Below, piece by piece: positions 8,584 through 16,066 of a stretch of 64,000 nucleotides of DNA. Position 1 is the stretch's first letter, and each line of letters opens with the position of its first letter. The stretch lies in the NCBI RefSeq assembly GCF_003626695.1, contig NZ_RBAH01000027.1:1-64000 (forward strand), in the 5' to 3' direction. Below the pieces are notes generated by a model. That model worked only from the letters and a program-made list of their open reading frames with translations. It was not told the DNA's origin and searched no databases. Both the position numbers and the translations under genes were made by a program. The DNA is from Paenibacillus ginsengarvi (GTDB lineage: Bacteria; Bacillota; Bacilli; Paenibacillales; NBRC-103111).

Positions 8584-8610
8584 GACGCACGAGCGGCCAA
8601 AATAGTTTGG
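8584..8610 (-). promoter_or_regulatory. Candidate ECF-type promoter of sigV operon
   Basis: On the minus strand CCAAAC (8605-8610) and CGTC (8584-8587) are separated by 17 bases with a T-rich stretch after the minus-35. This matches the general TGAAAC-N16/17-CGTC pattern of SigV/W/X-type promoters. The predicted start would be about 50 bases before the sigV start codon. Confidence 0.55.
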
Positions 8611-8631
8611 TGCCTCCAAAAAAATGCAAAA

Positions 8632-8654
8632 ACCATCAAGCTGAGCTTGATGGT
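8632..8654 (-). terminator. Terminator after yolD-like gene
   Basis: ACCATCAAGCT and AGCTTGATGGT form a perfect inverted repeat (8632-8642, 8644-8654). On the minus strand it is followed by TTTTTGCATTTTTTT. Confidence 0.9.
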
Positions 8655-8728
8655 CAACGTGTCGGCAAAACCGGCGATGCATGCACCGGAAGGCTTACCA
8701 AGTAATGCCGATGCGAACTCGAAGCGCT

Positions 8729-9064
8729 TCACACCCGCATCACGTTCACGATATCGGCAAACCGGACCGATACCGTCTCTGTCTCGCTCGACAGTTTGAT
8801 CCGCCGGAGCGTAAAATCGATGTTGACGACTCTCCCCCGGATGGTATCGTCCCGATCCGGGTCAAACACGCTCACGGTCACCTCGCTCCGCTCTTCCATC
8901 GATTCCAGCAGCAGCAGCGCAAACTGCTCCAGCGTCTGATCGTCAAGCGCCGGCCGCTTTCTGCGCCCGGCATCTTTGGGCCTGTTCACGAATTGCTTCC
9001 TATGCTCCGGCAGCATCATCCGCGACGATTCAAACAGACCGTTTTCTTCCAGCTTTTTGCCCAT
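8729..9064 (-). CDS. YolD-like family protein
   Basis: 111 residues with the YolD signature NGLFESSRMMLPEHRKQF near the N-terminus and a C-terminal beta-rich half with a GRVVNIDF strand. YolD proteins are usually encoded next to Y-family DNA polymerases (UvrX/YqjW type) and are thought to work with them in DNA damage tolerance. No polymerase gene is present in this window, but the upstream region carries LexA boxes. GGAGGAG lies six bases before the ATG. It is probably cotranscribed with the gene at 9105-9476. Confidence 0.85.
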   Translation of the reverse strand: MGKKLEENGLFESSRMMLPEHRKQFVNRPKDAGRRKRPALDDQTLEQFALLLLESMEERSEVTVSVFDPDRDDTIRGRVVNIDFTLRRIKLSSETETVSVRFADIVNVMRV

Positions 9065-9104
9065 GCTTGTCTCCTCCGATCTTGTTCCCCCGTACCCTAC
9101 GACG

Positions 9105-9476
9105 TTATTCGGCCAAATTCAGCTCCAAATACGAAACAAGCTTCCGCTCCACTTCCGATTTCACCAGCCCCCACAGCATCGAGCATTTGCGATGGTAGCT
9201 GCGGCACAGGAAATCCGCTTCGAGACGCTCCTCCGTCCGGCGCTGCTCGTATACCCGGATGCCACGGCTTTTCAGCTTGCCGCGCAGCACCGCCATGTCC
9301 GAGGTGGCCCGATCCTGCAGCCGCCGCAAGCTTCTGATGTAGATGAGGGGCATCTTCAGCTTCATCGTATCCATCGCGCGTATATCCCGCTCCAGCACGT
9401 CCAGCACAACCGGCAGCAGCATATAGTCCATCACCCACTGCAATTCCTCTTCCGTTTCCACAGGCGTTTGCCTCAT
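9105..9476 (-). CDS. Conserved protein of unknown function in SOS-type yolD cluster
   Basis: 123 residues, charged and mostly helical (ELQWVMDYMLLPVVLDVLERDIRAMD, then RLQDRATSDMAVLRGKLKSRGIRVYEQRR). No named domain is recognised, though the layout looks like proteins seen next to yolD in other Paenibacillus. It is 40 bases upstream of yolD on the same strand and directly downstream of two LexA-like boxes, which suggests a damage-response role. GGGAAGG upstream of ATG 9476 is an acceptable ribosome site. Confidence 0.7.
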   Translation of the reverse strand: MRQTPVETEEELQWVMDYMLLPVVLDVLERDIRAMDTMKLKMPLIYIRSLRRLQDRATSDMAVLRGKLKSRGIRVYEQRRTEERLEADFLCRSYHRKCSMLWGLVKSEVERKLVSYLELNLAE

Positions 9477-9518
9477 CCCGTTCGCCTTCCCGAGACCATT
9501 AACATCCTCTCCCGAATA

Positions 9519-9532
9519 AGAACATTCGTTCC
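9519..9532. promoter_or_regulatory. LexA (SOS) box
   Basis: AGAACATTCGTTCC contains GAAC-N4-GTTC, the core of the Gram-positive LexA/DinR box. It is about 45 bases upstream of the first gene of the yolD cluster. Confidence 0.75.
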
Positions 9533-9551
9533 CTTTAGTATATACAATAAG

Positions 9552-9565
9552 CGAACATACATTCC
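9552..9565. promoter_or_regulatory. Second, one-mismatch LexA-like box
   Basis: CGAACATACATTCC matches GAAC-N4-GTTC with one change (ATTC for GTTC). It lies 33 bases from the first box within the region between the divergent yolD cluster and SRAP gene. Confidence 0.5.
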
Positions 9566-9633
9566 TATTTCAAGAGGAAAAATTTTGCTGTCCGGTTTTA
9601 TTACAAAGGATGAGCTGCGGGAGACGCGACCTG

Positions 9634-9662
9634 TGGAAGTGCGCGCGGGAAAAGCGTACAAT
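9634..9662 (+). promoter_or_regulatory. Candidate SigA promoter of SRAP gene
   Basis: TGGAAG (9634-9639) and TACAAT (9657-9662) are 17 bases apart, just before the AGGAGGG ribosome site of the SRAP gene. The minus-35 is a weak match. Confidence 0.4.
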
Positions 9663-9688
9663 GAAGCTGATACAGGAGGGACCTATCC

Positions 9689-10402
9689 ATGTGCGGCAGA
9701 TATACGATTACGATTTCACTGGAGGAGCTTCTGCTCCGCTTCCATATCGACGGCGAATTTACACTGTATCATCGTCCCCGGTACAACATCGCGCCGGGGC
9801 AGCTCGTCCCCGCCATTATTAACGACGGCCGGCACAACCGGATTGGCGACTTGAAATGGGGACTCGTTCCTTCGTGGGCGAAGGATGAATCCGGGGCTTC
9901 CAGGATGATCAATGCGCGGGCCGAGACCATTGCGGAGAAGCCCGCCTACCGGCAGCCGCTCGAGCGGAAACGCTGCCTCATTCCTGCGGACGGATTTTAC
10001 GAGTGGAAAAAGAAAGAAGGCGGCACGGGCAAGCAGCCGATGCGGATTACGCTCCGGGACGAAGCGCCGTTCGCGCTTGCCGGCCTGTACGACATCTGGC
10101 TGGCGCCGGACGGCCGCAAAGTCAGCACGTGCACGATCGTTACGACGTCCCCGAACGAGCTGATGACGGACATTCACGACCGGATGCCGGTCATTTTGCG
10201 GCCGGAGCACGAGTCCGTTTGGCTCGATCGCGGCGTACGCGACGTTCGTCTGCTCCAGGACATGCTGAAGCCGTATCCGGCCGAAGCGATGCAGGCGTAT
10301 CCAGTGTCCGCAATCGTAGGCAATGTGAATAACGAAGGACCCGAATGCGCACGCAGGATCGATATCGGCACAGACGCTATGAACGCGAAGCGCAAGGCTT
10401 AA
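9689..10402 (+). CDS. SOS response-associated peptidase (SRAP/HMCES/YedK family)
   Basis: A 237-residue SRAP-domain protein. Cys2 of MCGRYT is the catalytic residue that, after Met removal, forms a thiazolidine crosslink with abasic sites in single-stranded DNA. Other hallmarks are NIAPGQ, WGLVPSWAKD, NARAET (active-site Asn/Glu), CLIPADGFYEWKK and the late HDRMPVIL with the catalytic His. AGGAGGG precedes ATG 9689. It is divergent from the yolD cluster, and the shared region carries LexA boxes, consistent with the SOS association implied by the family name. Confidence 0.93.
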   Translation: MCGRYTITISLEELLLRFHIDGEFTLYHRPRYNIAPGQLVPAIINDGRHNRIGDLKWGLVPSWAKDESGASRMINARAETIAEKPAYRQPLERKRCLIPADGFYEWKKKEGGTGKQPMRITLRDEAPFALAGLYDIWLAPDGRKVSTCTIVTTSPNELMTDIHDRMPVILRPEHESVWLDRGVRDVRLLQDMLKPYPAEAMQAYPVSAIVGNVNNEGPECARRIDIGTDAMNAKRKA

Positions 10403-10455
10403 TATTTCGAGCAAATATGCGCAAACAAGCGCAAAACTCTCGGAAAGAACAAGAT

Positions 10456-10496
10456 GGCCCCGGTCGGAAGCAGACATTCTGCTCCGGCCCGGGGCC
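10456..10496. terminator. Strong hairpin between convergent SRAP and GDPD genes
   Basis: GGCCCCGG at 10456-10463 pairs with CCGGGGCC at 10489-10496, and an inner stem AGCAGA/TCTGCT closes it. The T-tract is poor on both strands (minus strand: CTTGTTCTTT). Probably a bidirectional terminator. Confidence 0.6.
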
Positions 10497-10547
10497 AAGG
10501 ATGCAACAACTATGTACCAGCCGGCTTGGCTGTGCAAACAGCGCCGG

Positions 10548-11366
10548 TTATTTCAAGGACTGCCATGACCGGACGCAGCTTAGAAAACGCGCAGGCTCAT
10601 CGGTGGCGAACCAGCGAATGCCGAGATCGAGCAGCAGATGAATGGCATGCTCGTCGACGCGAAACGGCAGCACCTCCAGATCGACGCCGGCGGCGCGCGT
10701 CTCGGCAAGCGCCTGCTCCAGAAATTCCCGGTCGACCGCGTACGGCCAATCTCCGTCCGAGTTGTCATGAAGATGAAACTGCACCTGATCGAGCCCGTCA
10801 AATCCGAGGTCCCGCGCCTGCTCCGCATACGTCCGCTTGATGCGCTCCGGATTGCCGCCGATCCACAGCATGCTCTTTACGCCAGCGGCAATCTGTTTCA
10901 TTTGCCGGCAATTCGCCTGCACGTTGTGGGTGAATATACACTGCTCGTTTACGCCGTATCGGTCGATCAGCGCCCCGAGATCGGCCAAGTCGACCTGCTT
11001 CAGATCGAGATAAGCGAGCCGCTCCGGTTTCCCCTGCATCTCCGCAAACAACTGCTCCAGCGAAGGGATTCGCTCTCCCGCAAACCTCACGTCAAACTTC
11101 ACGCCCGCATCCCATTCGGCCGTTTCCGCATAGTCGAATTCGGATATCGCTCGGCCGCTTACGGCTTCGGGAGCGGTCGTCGTTCGCGCAGGCGTGCTGT
11201 CGTGCAGACAGACGATAACGCCGTCGCGGGTCGTGCGAATATCGGCTTCGGGAATGCCTCCGAGCTCCCAGGCGTACCGGTTCGCGGCCATCGTGTTATC
11301 GGGCGCTTCATAAGCGCCGCCGCCGCGGTGCGCCTGCCAATATACGGTATCGGTTTGCTTGGTCAT
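10548..11366 (-). CDS. Glycerophosphodiester phosphodiesterase-family protein
   Basis: About 272 residues without a signal peptide. The GDPD motifs are present: AHRGGG at the N-terminus with NTMAA, PEADIRTTRDG with the metal-binding Glu/Asp, and CLHD. The C-terminal IRWFATDEP also fits. The family hydrolyses glycerophosphodiesters to glycerol-3-phosphate and an alcohol. ATG 11366 follows GGAGGAGGAG and overlaps the stop of the upstream dehydrogenase gene by four bases (ATGA), so the two form a translationally coupled operon; the pairing with a TarJ-like reductase suggests polyol-phosphate chemistry (inference). Confidence 0.85.
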   Translation of the reverse strand: MTKQTDTVYWQAHRGGGAYEAPDNTMAANRYAWELGGIPEADIRTTRDGVIVCLHDSTPARTTTAPEAVSGRAISEFDYAETAEWDAGVKFDVRFAGERIPSLEQLFAEMQGKPERLAYLDLKQVDLADLGALIDRYGVNEQCIFTHNVQANCRQMKQIAAGVKSMLWIGGNPERIKRTYAEQARDLGFDGLDQVQFHLHDNSDGDWPYAVDREFLEQALAETRAAGVDLEVLPFRVDEHAIHLLLDLGIRWFATDEPARFLSCVRSWQSLK

Positions 11367-12574
11367 CTGTGCTCCTCCTCCAATTCCCACTCGAACTCCA
11401 GAACCGTCTTCTTCCATCCCCGGTGCTCAGCCGTTTCCTCAAGCGCGGCTTTGTAGTCGCGGGCCGTCCGCACCGGCGTGATGCGCTCCGGCAGCAGACG
11501 CCGCAGCGTTTCCTGGCAATCGGGCGACTTCATCGCCTGCAGCACTTCGGCGAAATCGGACCGGGAGCTGCGGCTGCTGCCGAGCATCGCAATGCCTTTT
11601 TCCAGCACATCCCTCGTATTGATCGGAACCCGCTCCTCGGTGACGCCCATCAACACCAAGGTGCCTCCCGGCTTCAGCAGATCGATCGCCTGATTCACCG
11701 CGCTTTCGCTGAACCGCCCGCCCGTGCATTCGATCGCGATGTCCACTTGATCGGCATGCGCAAAATCGAACTCCTGAACCAAAGCCTGGCTCGCAAAATC
11801 GAATTGGCTGATCTTATCCGGAATCGCCCCGAACACGAGCAAACGGTCGCGCCCTACCCCGAATACATGATGCAGCATGGCGGCCGTCAAATACCCGACC
11901 GGACCGTCGCCGAATACGGCAACGCTCGCTCCGGAGCCCAGTTTGTCGCGGACGAGGGAAGCGGCGCGGTGAGAAACCGAACACAGCTCCGCCAGCACGG
12001 CGATCTCATCCGGCACCTCGTCCGGGATCGGAAGCGCGCATTCCGCGGGAAGAACGAGCCGCTGCTGGGCAATGCCGTCCATGCTGCTGCCGAGAAAACG
12101 GCCCTGGTGGCAATAATGCTCCCCGAGCCCGCCGCCACATGCCGGACAACACTGTTCGGGCGATGTCCGGTCGCGCAAAAAACCGGGAATGTTCGGGACG
12201 ATGACGACCCGCTCTCCTGCGGCGGTTCCCGGCGCCCGACTCGATACGACGCGGCCGATCCCTTCGTGAAGGAGCGTGAGCGGCAGCTTGCGCGCCAGCG
12301 CCTCCGGGCGCCGCTGTCCCGTATAATATCTTAAATCCGCATGGCAGATGCTCGCAAGCGTCGGCTCCACCACAACGTCCCCGACGCCGACCGTCCGCTC
12401 AAGCGTCACCTCGGTTAATTCGTGCGGCCGTAGCAATCTGAAATTTCTGGAGTCAATCGAATATGTCGTCGTTTCCGCTTCCAATGTAGGAGGCACACCC
12501 TTCCCATCGAGTTTCGCAACCTTTGCAGCGAACAACCGTTTGATCGGTTGAATAAATTGCTCACTTTCGCTCAT
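11363..12574 (-). CDS. TarJ-like ribulose-5-phosphate reductase / zinc MDR dehydrogenase
   Basis: A 403-residue medium-chain dehydrogenase. The stretch SICHADLRYYTGQRRPEAL, followed by KLPLTLLHEGIGRVV, is close to TarJ, the NADPH-dependent enzyme that makes ribitol-5-phosphate for wall teichoic acid. The Rossmann region VAVFGDGPVGYLTA, ECTGGR, LLGV-type strand, and VLEKGIAMLGSSRSS also match TarJ. Unlike TarJ it keeps a CCPACGGGLGEHYC cluster that could bind a structural zinc, and it has ~30 extra N-terminal residues. No TarI cytidylyltransferase gene adjoins it; a GDPD gene does. The first ATG lacks a ribosome site and lies only ~8 bases from the predicted RNA start, so the start is uncertain. 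Confidence 0.75.
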   Translation of the reverse strand: MSESEQFIQPIKRLFAAKVAKLDGKGVPPTLEAETTTYSIDSRNFRLLRPHELTEVTLERTVGVGDVVVEPTLASICHADLRYYTGQRRPEALARKLPLTLLHEGIGRVVSSRAPGTAAGERVVIVPNIPGFLRDRTSPEQCCPACGGGLGEHYCHQGRFLGSSMDGIAQQRLVLPAECALPIPDEVPDEIAVLAELCSVSHRAASLVRDKLGSGASVAVFGDGPVGYLTAAMLHHVFGVGRDRLLVFGAIPDKISQFDFASQALVQEFDFAHADQVDIAIECTGGRFSESAVNQAIDLLKPGGTLVLMGVTEERVPINTRDVLEKGIAMLGSSRSSRSDFAEVLQAMKSPDCQETLRRLLPERITPVRTARDYKAALEETAEHRGWKKTVLEFEWELEEEHR

Positions 12575-12588
12575 TTGCGTTCATTTAG

Positions 12589-12617
12589 ATTATTAATCAC
12601 GAAAATAATCTTGTCAA
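12589..12617 (-). promoter_or_regulatory. Strong SigA promoter of tarJ-like operon
   Basis: Minus-strand TTGACA (12612-12617) and AATAAT (12589-12594) are 17 bases apart, a near-consensus SigA promoter. The RNA would start close to 12582, so the annotated ATG at 12574 would have almost no leader. Confidence 0.7.
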
Positions 12618-12752
12618 TACAAACATTTTATTGATTTATTGCGTCGGTTTGTCCAAATTCAACAACTTCCGCGTGCTCGTTTCTCCGCAGACTGCGGCTG
12701 CCTAATCAAATGGAAGGTAAAGCCCGTCAAGCGCCCTTAAAACGCAAAAAAA

Positions 12753-12773
12753 GGAGCCTGCCGCAGCAGCTCC
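12753..12773 (-). terminator. Terminator after DUF4184 gene
   Basis: GGAGC(C)TGC...GCAGCTCC hairpin with one bulged base, followed on the minus strand by seven T. It is about 70 bases past the stop of the upstream membrane-protein gene. Confidence 0.85.
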
Positions 12774-12841
12774 TCTGTGTTCACCGATATATGTAAGAAA
12801 AAAACCAAAGCTTGCGCCTGAGAGGAAGTCGCCGGCCCTCC

Positions 12842-13633
12842 TCACAGATGCATGCGCTTATTCCATTTTTCAAAAAACAACGCATGAAGCGCCGATGCCG
12901 CAATGATTCCAAGCACGGCCCCGGTCAGCGGGGCGATAGGAAGAATATAAAACATATAGCGAAAATGGTGAAAATGGTGCGGCCGGTACATCAACATACC
13001 GATCAGCGTAACCAGAACGATAGCACTGGCGACCAAAAGCCAGAACAGCGCTTTCGTGCGAAAGCGGACGTCCGGCAAAACAGCCGCCTCTTCTCTGCGG
13101 CGATAGACGAACACTCGCAGCAGAAGCAGCTCGATTCCAATCCCGACGATGGACAGGACGAACTGTACGACTCCACCCGGCGACTTGACGCCCGGCATCA
13201 TCCATTCGACCGTTGCCGTTGCAAACGGGTACATCAGCCCACCCTTGTGGGAGAATCCGTCCAGAAACAGATGGCTGTACATGCCGAGCGCAATCGACAG
13301 CAGAAAAACCGCCCATGACCGAACTCCCGTCACGGACCACCCCTGCTTCCAGTATTTAGCCGCAATCCGGTTCAGCGGCTTCGGCAAGTAAACCGCCGCC
13401 GCCGGCATGACAAGGCGGTGAAAAGCAAAAGCGAGCACAATCGAAGCCGGCAGCCCGTACGTCAGCATGCCCAGAGCCGAATGACCGAACCCGGTATCCG
13501 CAGGGCGGAGCTCGATAAAGTTTTGCAAATCGGGCGCCATCGTGCCGATGACGAGGCCGGTTTTGTTAAAGCGGTTCGGGAACATCCAGATGAGCGCAAT
13601 GGCCGTTATCGGATGCGCCGGCGTATAGGGCAT
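12842..13633 (-). CDS. DUF4184-family membrane protein
   Basis: About 263 residues starting MPYTPAHPITAIALIWMF, with APDLQNFIELRP, HSALGMLTYGLP and MYSHLFLDGFSHKGG. The conserved His/Asp residues near membrane helices (PAHP, APD, HLFLD) are the DUF4184 pattern, related to the YdjM-type putative membrane-bound metal-dependent hydrolases. There are about six hydrophobic segments. No substrate is known. ATG 13633 is chosen because GGGAGG lies upstream and the family begins there; the 49 residues of frame before it look unlike protein. Confidence 0.8.
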   Translation of the reverse strand: MPYTPAHPITAIALIWMFPNRFNKTGLVIGTMAPDLQNFIELRPADTGFGHSALGMLTYGLPASIVLAFAFHRLVMPAAAVYLPKPLNRIAAKYWKQGWSVTGVRSWAVFLLSIALGMYSHLFLDGFSHKGGLMYPFATATVEWMMPGVKSPGGVVQFVLSIVGIGIELLLLRVFVYRRREEAAVLPDVRFRTKALFWLLVASAIVLVTLIGMLMYRPHHFHHFRYMFYILPIAPLTGAVLGIIAASALHALFFEKWNKRMHL

Positions 13634-13789
13634 AAGTGTACAGTCCTCCCACTGAAGTTCAGACGATAAAGCCGTCTTAGGAGCCTTATTGTTCCAGCGG
13701 CCGACATCAAACTTCGTTTCTCTCCAGTTATGCCGTCGCAGAAAAAAATGCCCTCTGATACATATTGTATCCGCGGGCATTCCCCTTTG

Positions 13790-14542
13790 TCAAACGGTCA
13801 ATATGACCGGCCCTTCCTTCGTAACGACGACCGTGTGTTCAAACTGTGCAACCAGACTGCGGTCCGGCGTTCGAATCGTCCATCCGTCTTCTTCCTCGAC
13901 AACATATTCCGCCCCCGTCGACAGAAACGTTTCGATTGCAAGCACGGAGCCGTTTCGGAGCAGCCGTCCGTCCCGTTTGTTCTCGAAATTCGTAATGTCG
14001 CCAGGCTCCTCATGGAGCTTTCGGCCGATGCCGTGACCGGCCAAATTGCGGATCACCCGGAAGCCGCTTGCGCGGGCTTCCCGCTCGATCGCCCTGCCGA
14101 TCCGATTCAGTTTCGCCCCGCTTTTCGCCTCGGCCATACCCGCCTCCAGCGCCTTGCTGGAGCTGGCCACAAGCCTCAGCTTCAGCTCCCTGTCTGCCGC
14201 TTCGCCCGCGACGACGATCGTTGCGCCGGTATCGGCATAGTAGCCGTCCAGCTCGGCGGATACATCCACATTCACTATATCTCCCGGGCGAAGCTTTTTG
14301 CTTCCGGGTATGCCGTGCGCGGCGACATCGCCGACGCTAATACAGGTCGTTCCGGGGAAACCGTACTCCTTCCGGGGAGCAGGATTCGCGCCGTACTGCC
14401 GCAGCAGCGCCTCCCCAATCTCATCGAGCTGTTTCGTCGTCATTCCCGCTTCGATCCGCCGCAGCATCGTATCCCGCACTTGCGCCACAATGCGCCCGAT
14501 CCGGCGCAAACCTTCCCAATCCTGTTCGTTTTCAATAGTCAT
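13790..14542 (-). CDS. map: Type I methionine aminopeptidase
   Basis: 250 residues with the pita-bread fold signatures: HGIPG, NVDVSAELDGYYADTGAT (two metal-binding Asp), GHGIGRKLHEEP (metal His plus substrate His), ETF and QFEHT (metal Glu residues). It removes the initiator Met from nascent proteins. The lack of an N-terminal SEC/SH3 extension makes it type Ia-like. It stands apart from the ribosomal map gene context, so it is probably the second, ypdA/yflG-type copy found in many Bacillales (inference). GGAGGAACGCGG precedes the ATG. The kinase-like gene ends 27 bases upstream. Confidence 0.93.
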   Translation of the reverse strand: MTIENEQDWEGLRRIGRIVAQVRDTMLRRIEAGMTTKQLDEIGEALLRQYGANPAPRKEYGFPGTTCISVGDVAAHGIPGSKKLRPGDIVNVDVSAELDGYYADTGATIVVAGEAADRELKLRLVASSSKALEAGMAEAKSGAKLNRIGRAIEREARASGFRVIRNLAGHGIGRKLHEEPGDITNFENKRDGRLLRNGSVLAIETFLSTGAEYVVEEEDGWTIRTPDRSLVAQFEHTVVVTKEGPVILTV

Positions 14543-14569
14543 CCGCGTTCCTCCTTCTTTCGTAACCGC

Positions 14570-15208
14570 TCAAGACTCGCGCCGCCGTATCAGACGATAT
14601 CCTTTGCGCAGCATATTCAGCCAGCCGTCCGGTATCGGAAAAGTCAATCCAAGCAGCAGCAGCGGCTTGTAAAGCGCATAATACGACTTTTTAAAATCGC
14701 TCCACATGATGCAGGGCTCTTCCTTCAAAAAATCGGACACATCCACAACGGCGCCGCGGCCATCCATCATCATAATATTTTTCCCGTGAACGTCATGCGG
14801 CCGAAGCCCCCGTCTGCGAGCATAAGCCAAGGCGTCGTCGATATCGCGAATCACCGTCTCGGGTATGCGTATCCCTTTCCGCAAACATTCATAGATCGTT
14901 ACCCCGGCCAGCCGGCGAAGCACCAGAAACGATTCTCCTGCGCCGTAACATTCGGAAAAAGCCGGATGCCGGCCAAGCCTGCGGTACACCTCAATCTCCT
15001 CTTGCAAGCCCGGACGCCCTTCGGCATACACCTTGACGACCTTGCCCGGCTCCTCCGGATGCAAAACGACCGCCGCGTAATTGCCGGCCCCGACGAGCCG
15101 CCACGGCTTCGGTACGAACAACACTTCGACCGGCTCCCGCGGATTCACGCTTCGAATGGCAAGCTGCGGCAGCAGCTCGCCGCGCACCTTGCCCATTAAC
15201 GATTGCAC
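14570..15208 (-). CDS. YrzF-like atypical protein kinase
   Basis: About 212 residues with a reduced kinase fold: an ATP-binding strand with Lys in GKVVKVYAEG, a Glu in the following helix, the catalytic loop as PHDVHGKN (Asp and Asn at the usual spacing, Arg of HRD replaced), and VVDVSDF in the DFG position. This matches the small Bacillus YrzF/RIO-like kinases of unknown role. GTG 15208 is preferred because GGGAGAGGG lies eight bases upstream; a TTG at 15262 would add 18 residues without a ribosome site. It is 27 bases upstream of map on the same strand. Confidence 0.75.
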   Translation of the reverse strand: MQSLMGKVRGELLPQLAIRSVNPREPVEVLFVPKPWRLVGAGNYAAVVLHPEEPGKVVKVYAEGRPGLQEEIEVYRRLGRHPAFSECYGAGESFLVLRRLAGVTIYECLRKGIRIPETVIRDIDDALAYARRRGLRPHDVHGKNIMMMDGRGAVVDVSDFLKEEPCIMWSDFKKSYYALYKPLLLLGLTFPIPDGWLNMLRKGYRLIRRRES

Positions 15209-15418
15209 CGCTTTTTCCCTCTCCCCAAGCGCTCCGGCACCTTGCCCGCCGGTTTTATTCAAAATTAGCGTTTTTTTAATGTTATTTTAATAAAAGTGCT
15301 GAAACCGTTGCGGCTCTAAGCGTCAAGCAACGACTCCCAGATACATCCATATTTTACTCTGCTATACTTGTTTTGTAGGCGGCCGCCAAATCGAGAACAT
15401 CATCATCAGGAGGTTCTA

Positions 15419-15937
15419 ATGTTTACTACTACACAGAAAACCAAATGGTACAAGCCTGTTATCGGCGGAGTAATCGCTTTGACGATCGCATTGTCCGGCA
15501 ACCTAGGGTTGATGTCGACGCCAGCTCACGCCGAAACCGTTTCCACATCGGCAACCCGTGCCGGTTCCATTATATCGACAGGACTTAAATATAAAGGAAC
15601 GCCTTATGTGTTCGGAGCGAAATCCGGCCGCACAAGCGCATTCGACTGTTCTTCTTTTACCCAATATTTGTTTAAAAAGCAAGGCATTTCGCTGCCGCGC
15701 AGTTCGAAGCAGCAATCCAAAGTCGGCAGCTACGTGTCGAGAAGCAACTTGAAAAAAGGCGATCTCGTCTTTTTCTGGACAAGCCGGACGGGCAAAGGCA
15801 ACGTGGGTCATGTAGCCATTTATATGGGCAACGGCAAAATTTTGCACACTTATAAAAAGGGAGTCGGCGTGACGACGTCCAGTCTGAATTCGTCCTACTG
15901 GAGCTCCCACTATATGACGGCTCGCCGGGTTTTGTAA
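15419..15937 (+). CDS. Secreted NlpC/P60 peptidoglycan endopeptidase
   Basis: 172 residues. A signal peptide ends at about A38 (PAHAET). The NlpC/P60 domain fills the rest with catalytic Cys77 (FDCSSFTQYLF), His131 (GHVAIYMGNG) and a polar third residue at His143 (LHTYK). Such enzymes cleave gamma-D-glutamyl-diamino acid bonds in wall peptides. It carries no LysM or SH3 targeting domain. AGGAGG lies five bases before ATG 15419. The gene stands alone, with a terminator hairpin just after it. Confidence 0.93.
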   Translation: MFTTTQKTKWYKPVIGGVIALTIALSGNLGLMSTPAHAETVSTSATRAGSIISTGLKYKGTPYVFGAKSGRTSAFDCSSFTQYLFKKQGISLPRSSKQQSKVGSYVSRSNLKKGDLVFFWTSRTGKGNVGHVAIYMGNGKILHTYKKGVGVTTSSLNSSYWSSHYMTARRVL

Positions 15938-15964
15938 TCGAGGGCGACTACCAGACGATGCTGC

Positions 15965-15983
15965 GCCCTTCCGCCGGAAGGGC
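15965..15983 (+). terminator. Terminator after NlpC/P60 gene
   Basis: GCCCTTCC-GCC-GGAAGGGC, a perfect eight-base stem, followed by TGTTTG on the plus strand. Confidence 0.7.
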
Positions 15984-16066
15984 TGTTTGCCTATTTAGCC
16001 GCCAGACAGGGCGGTAATTCCGTTATAGCTATTAAGACGTAAAAGAGGAGCCAAATGTTTCACGCC

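Noticed and set aside
13730..15199. 489-codon plus-strand frame across map and the kinase-like gene
   Set aside because: Antisense to two clear genes, with low-complexity Arg/His-rich translation.
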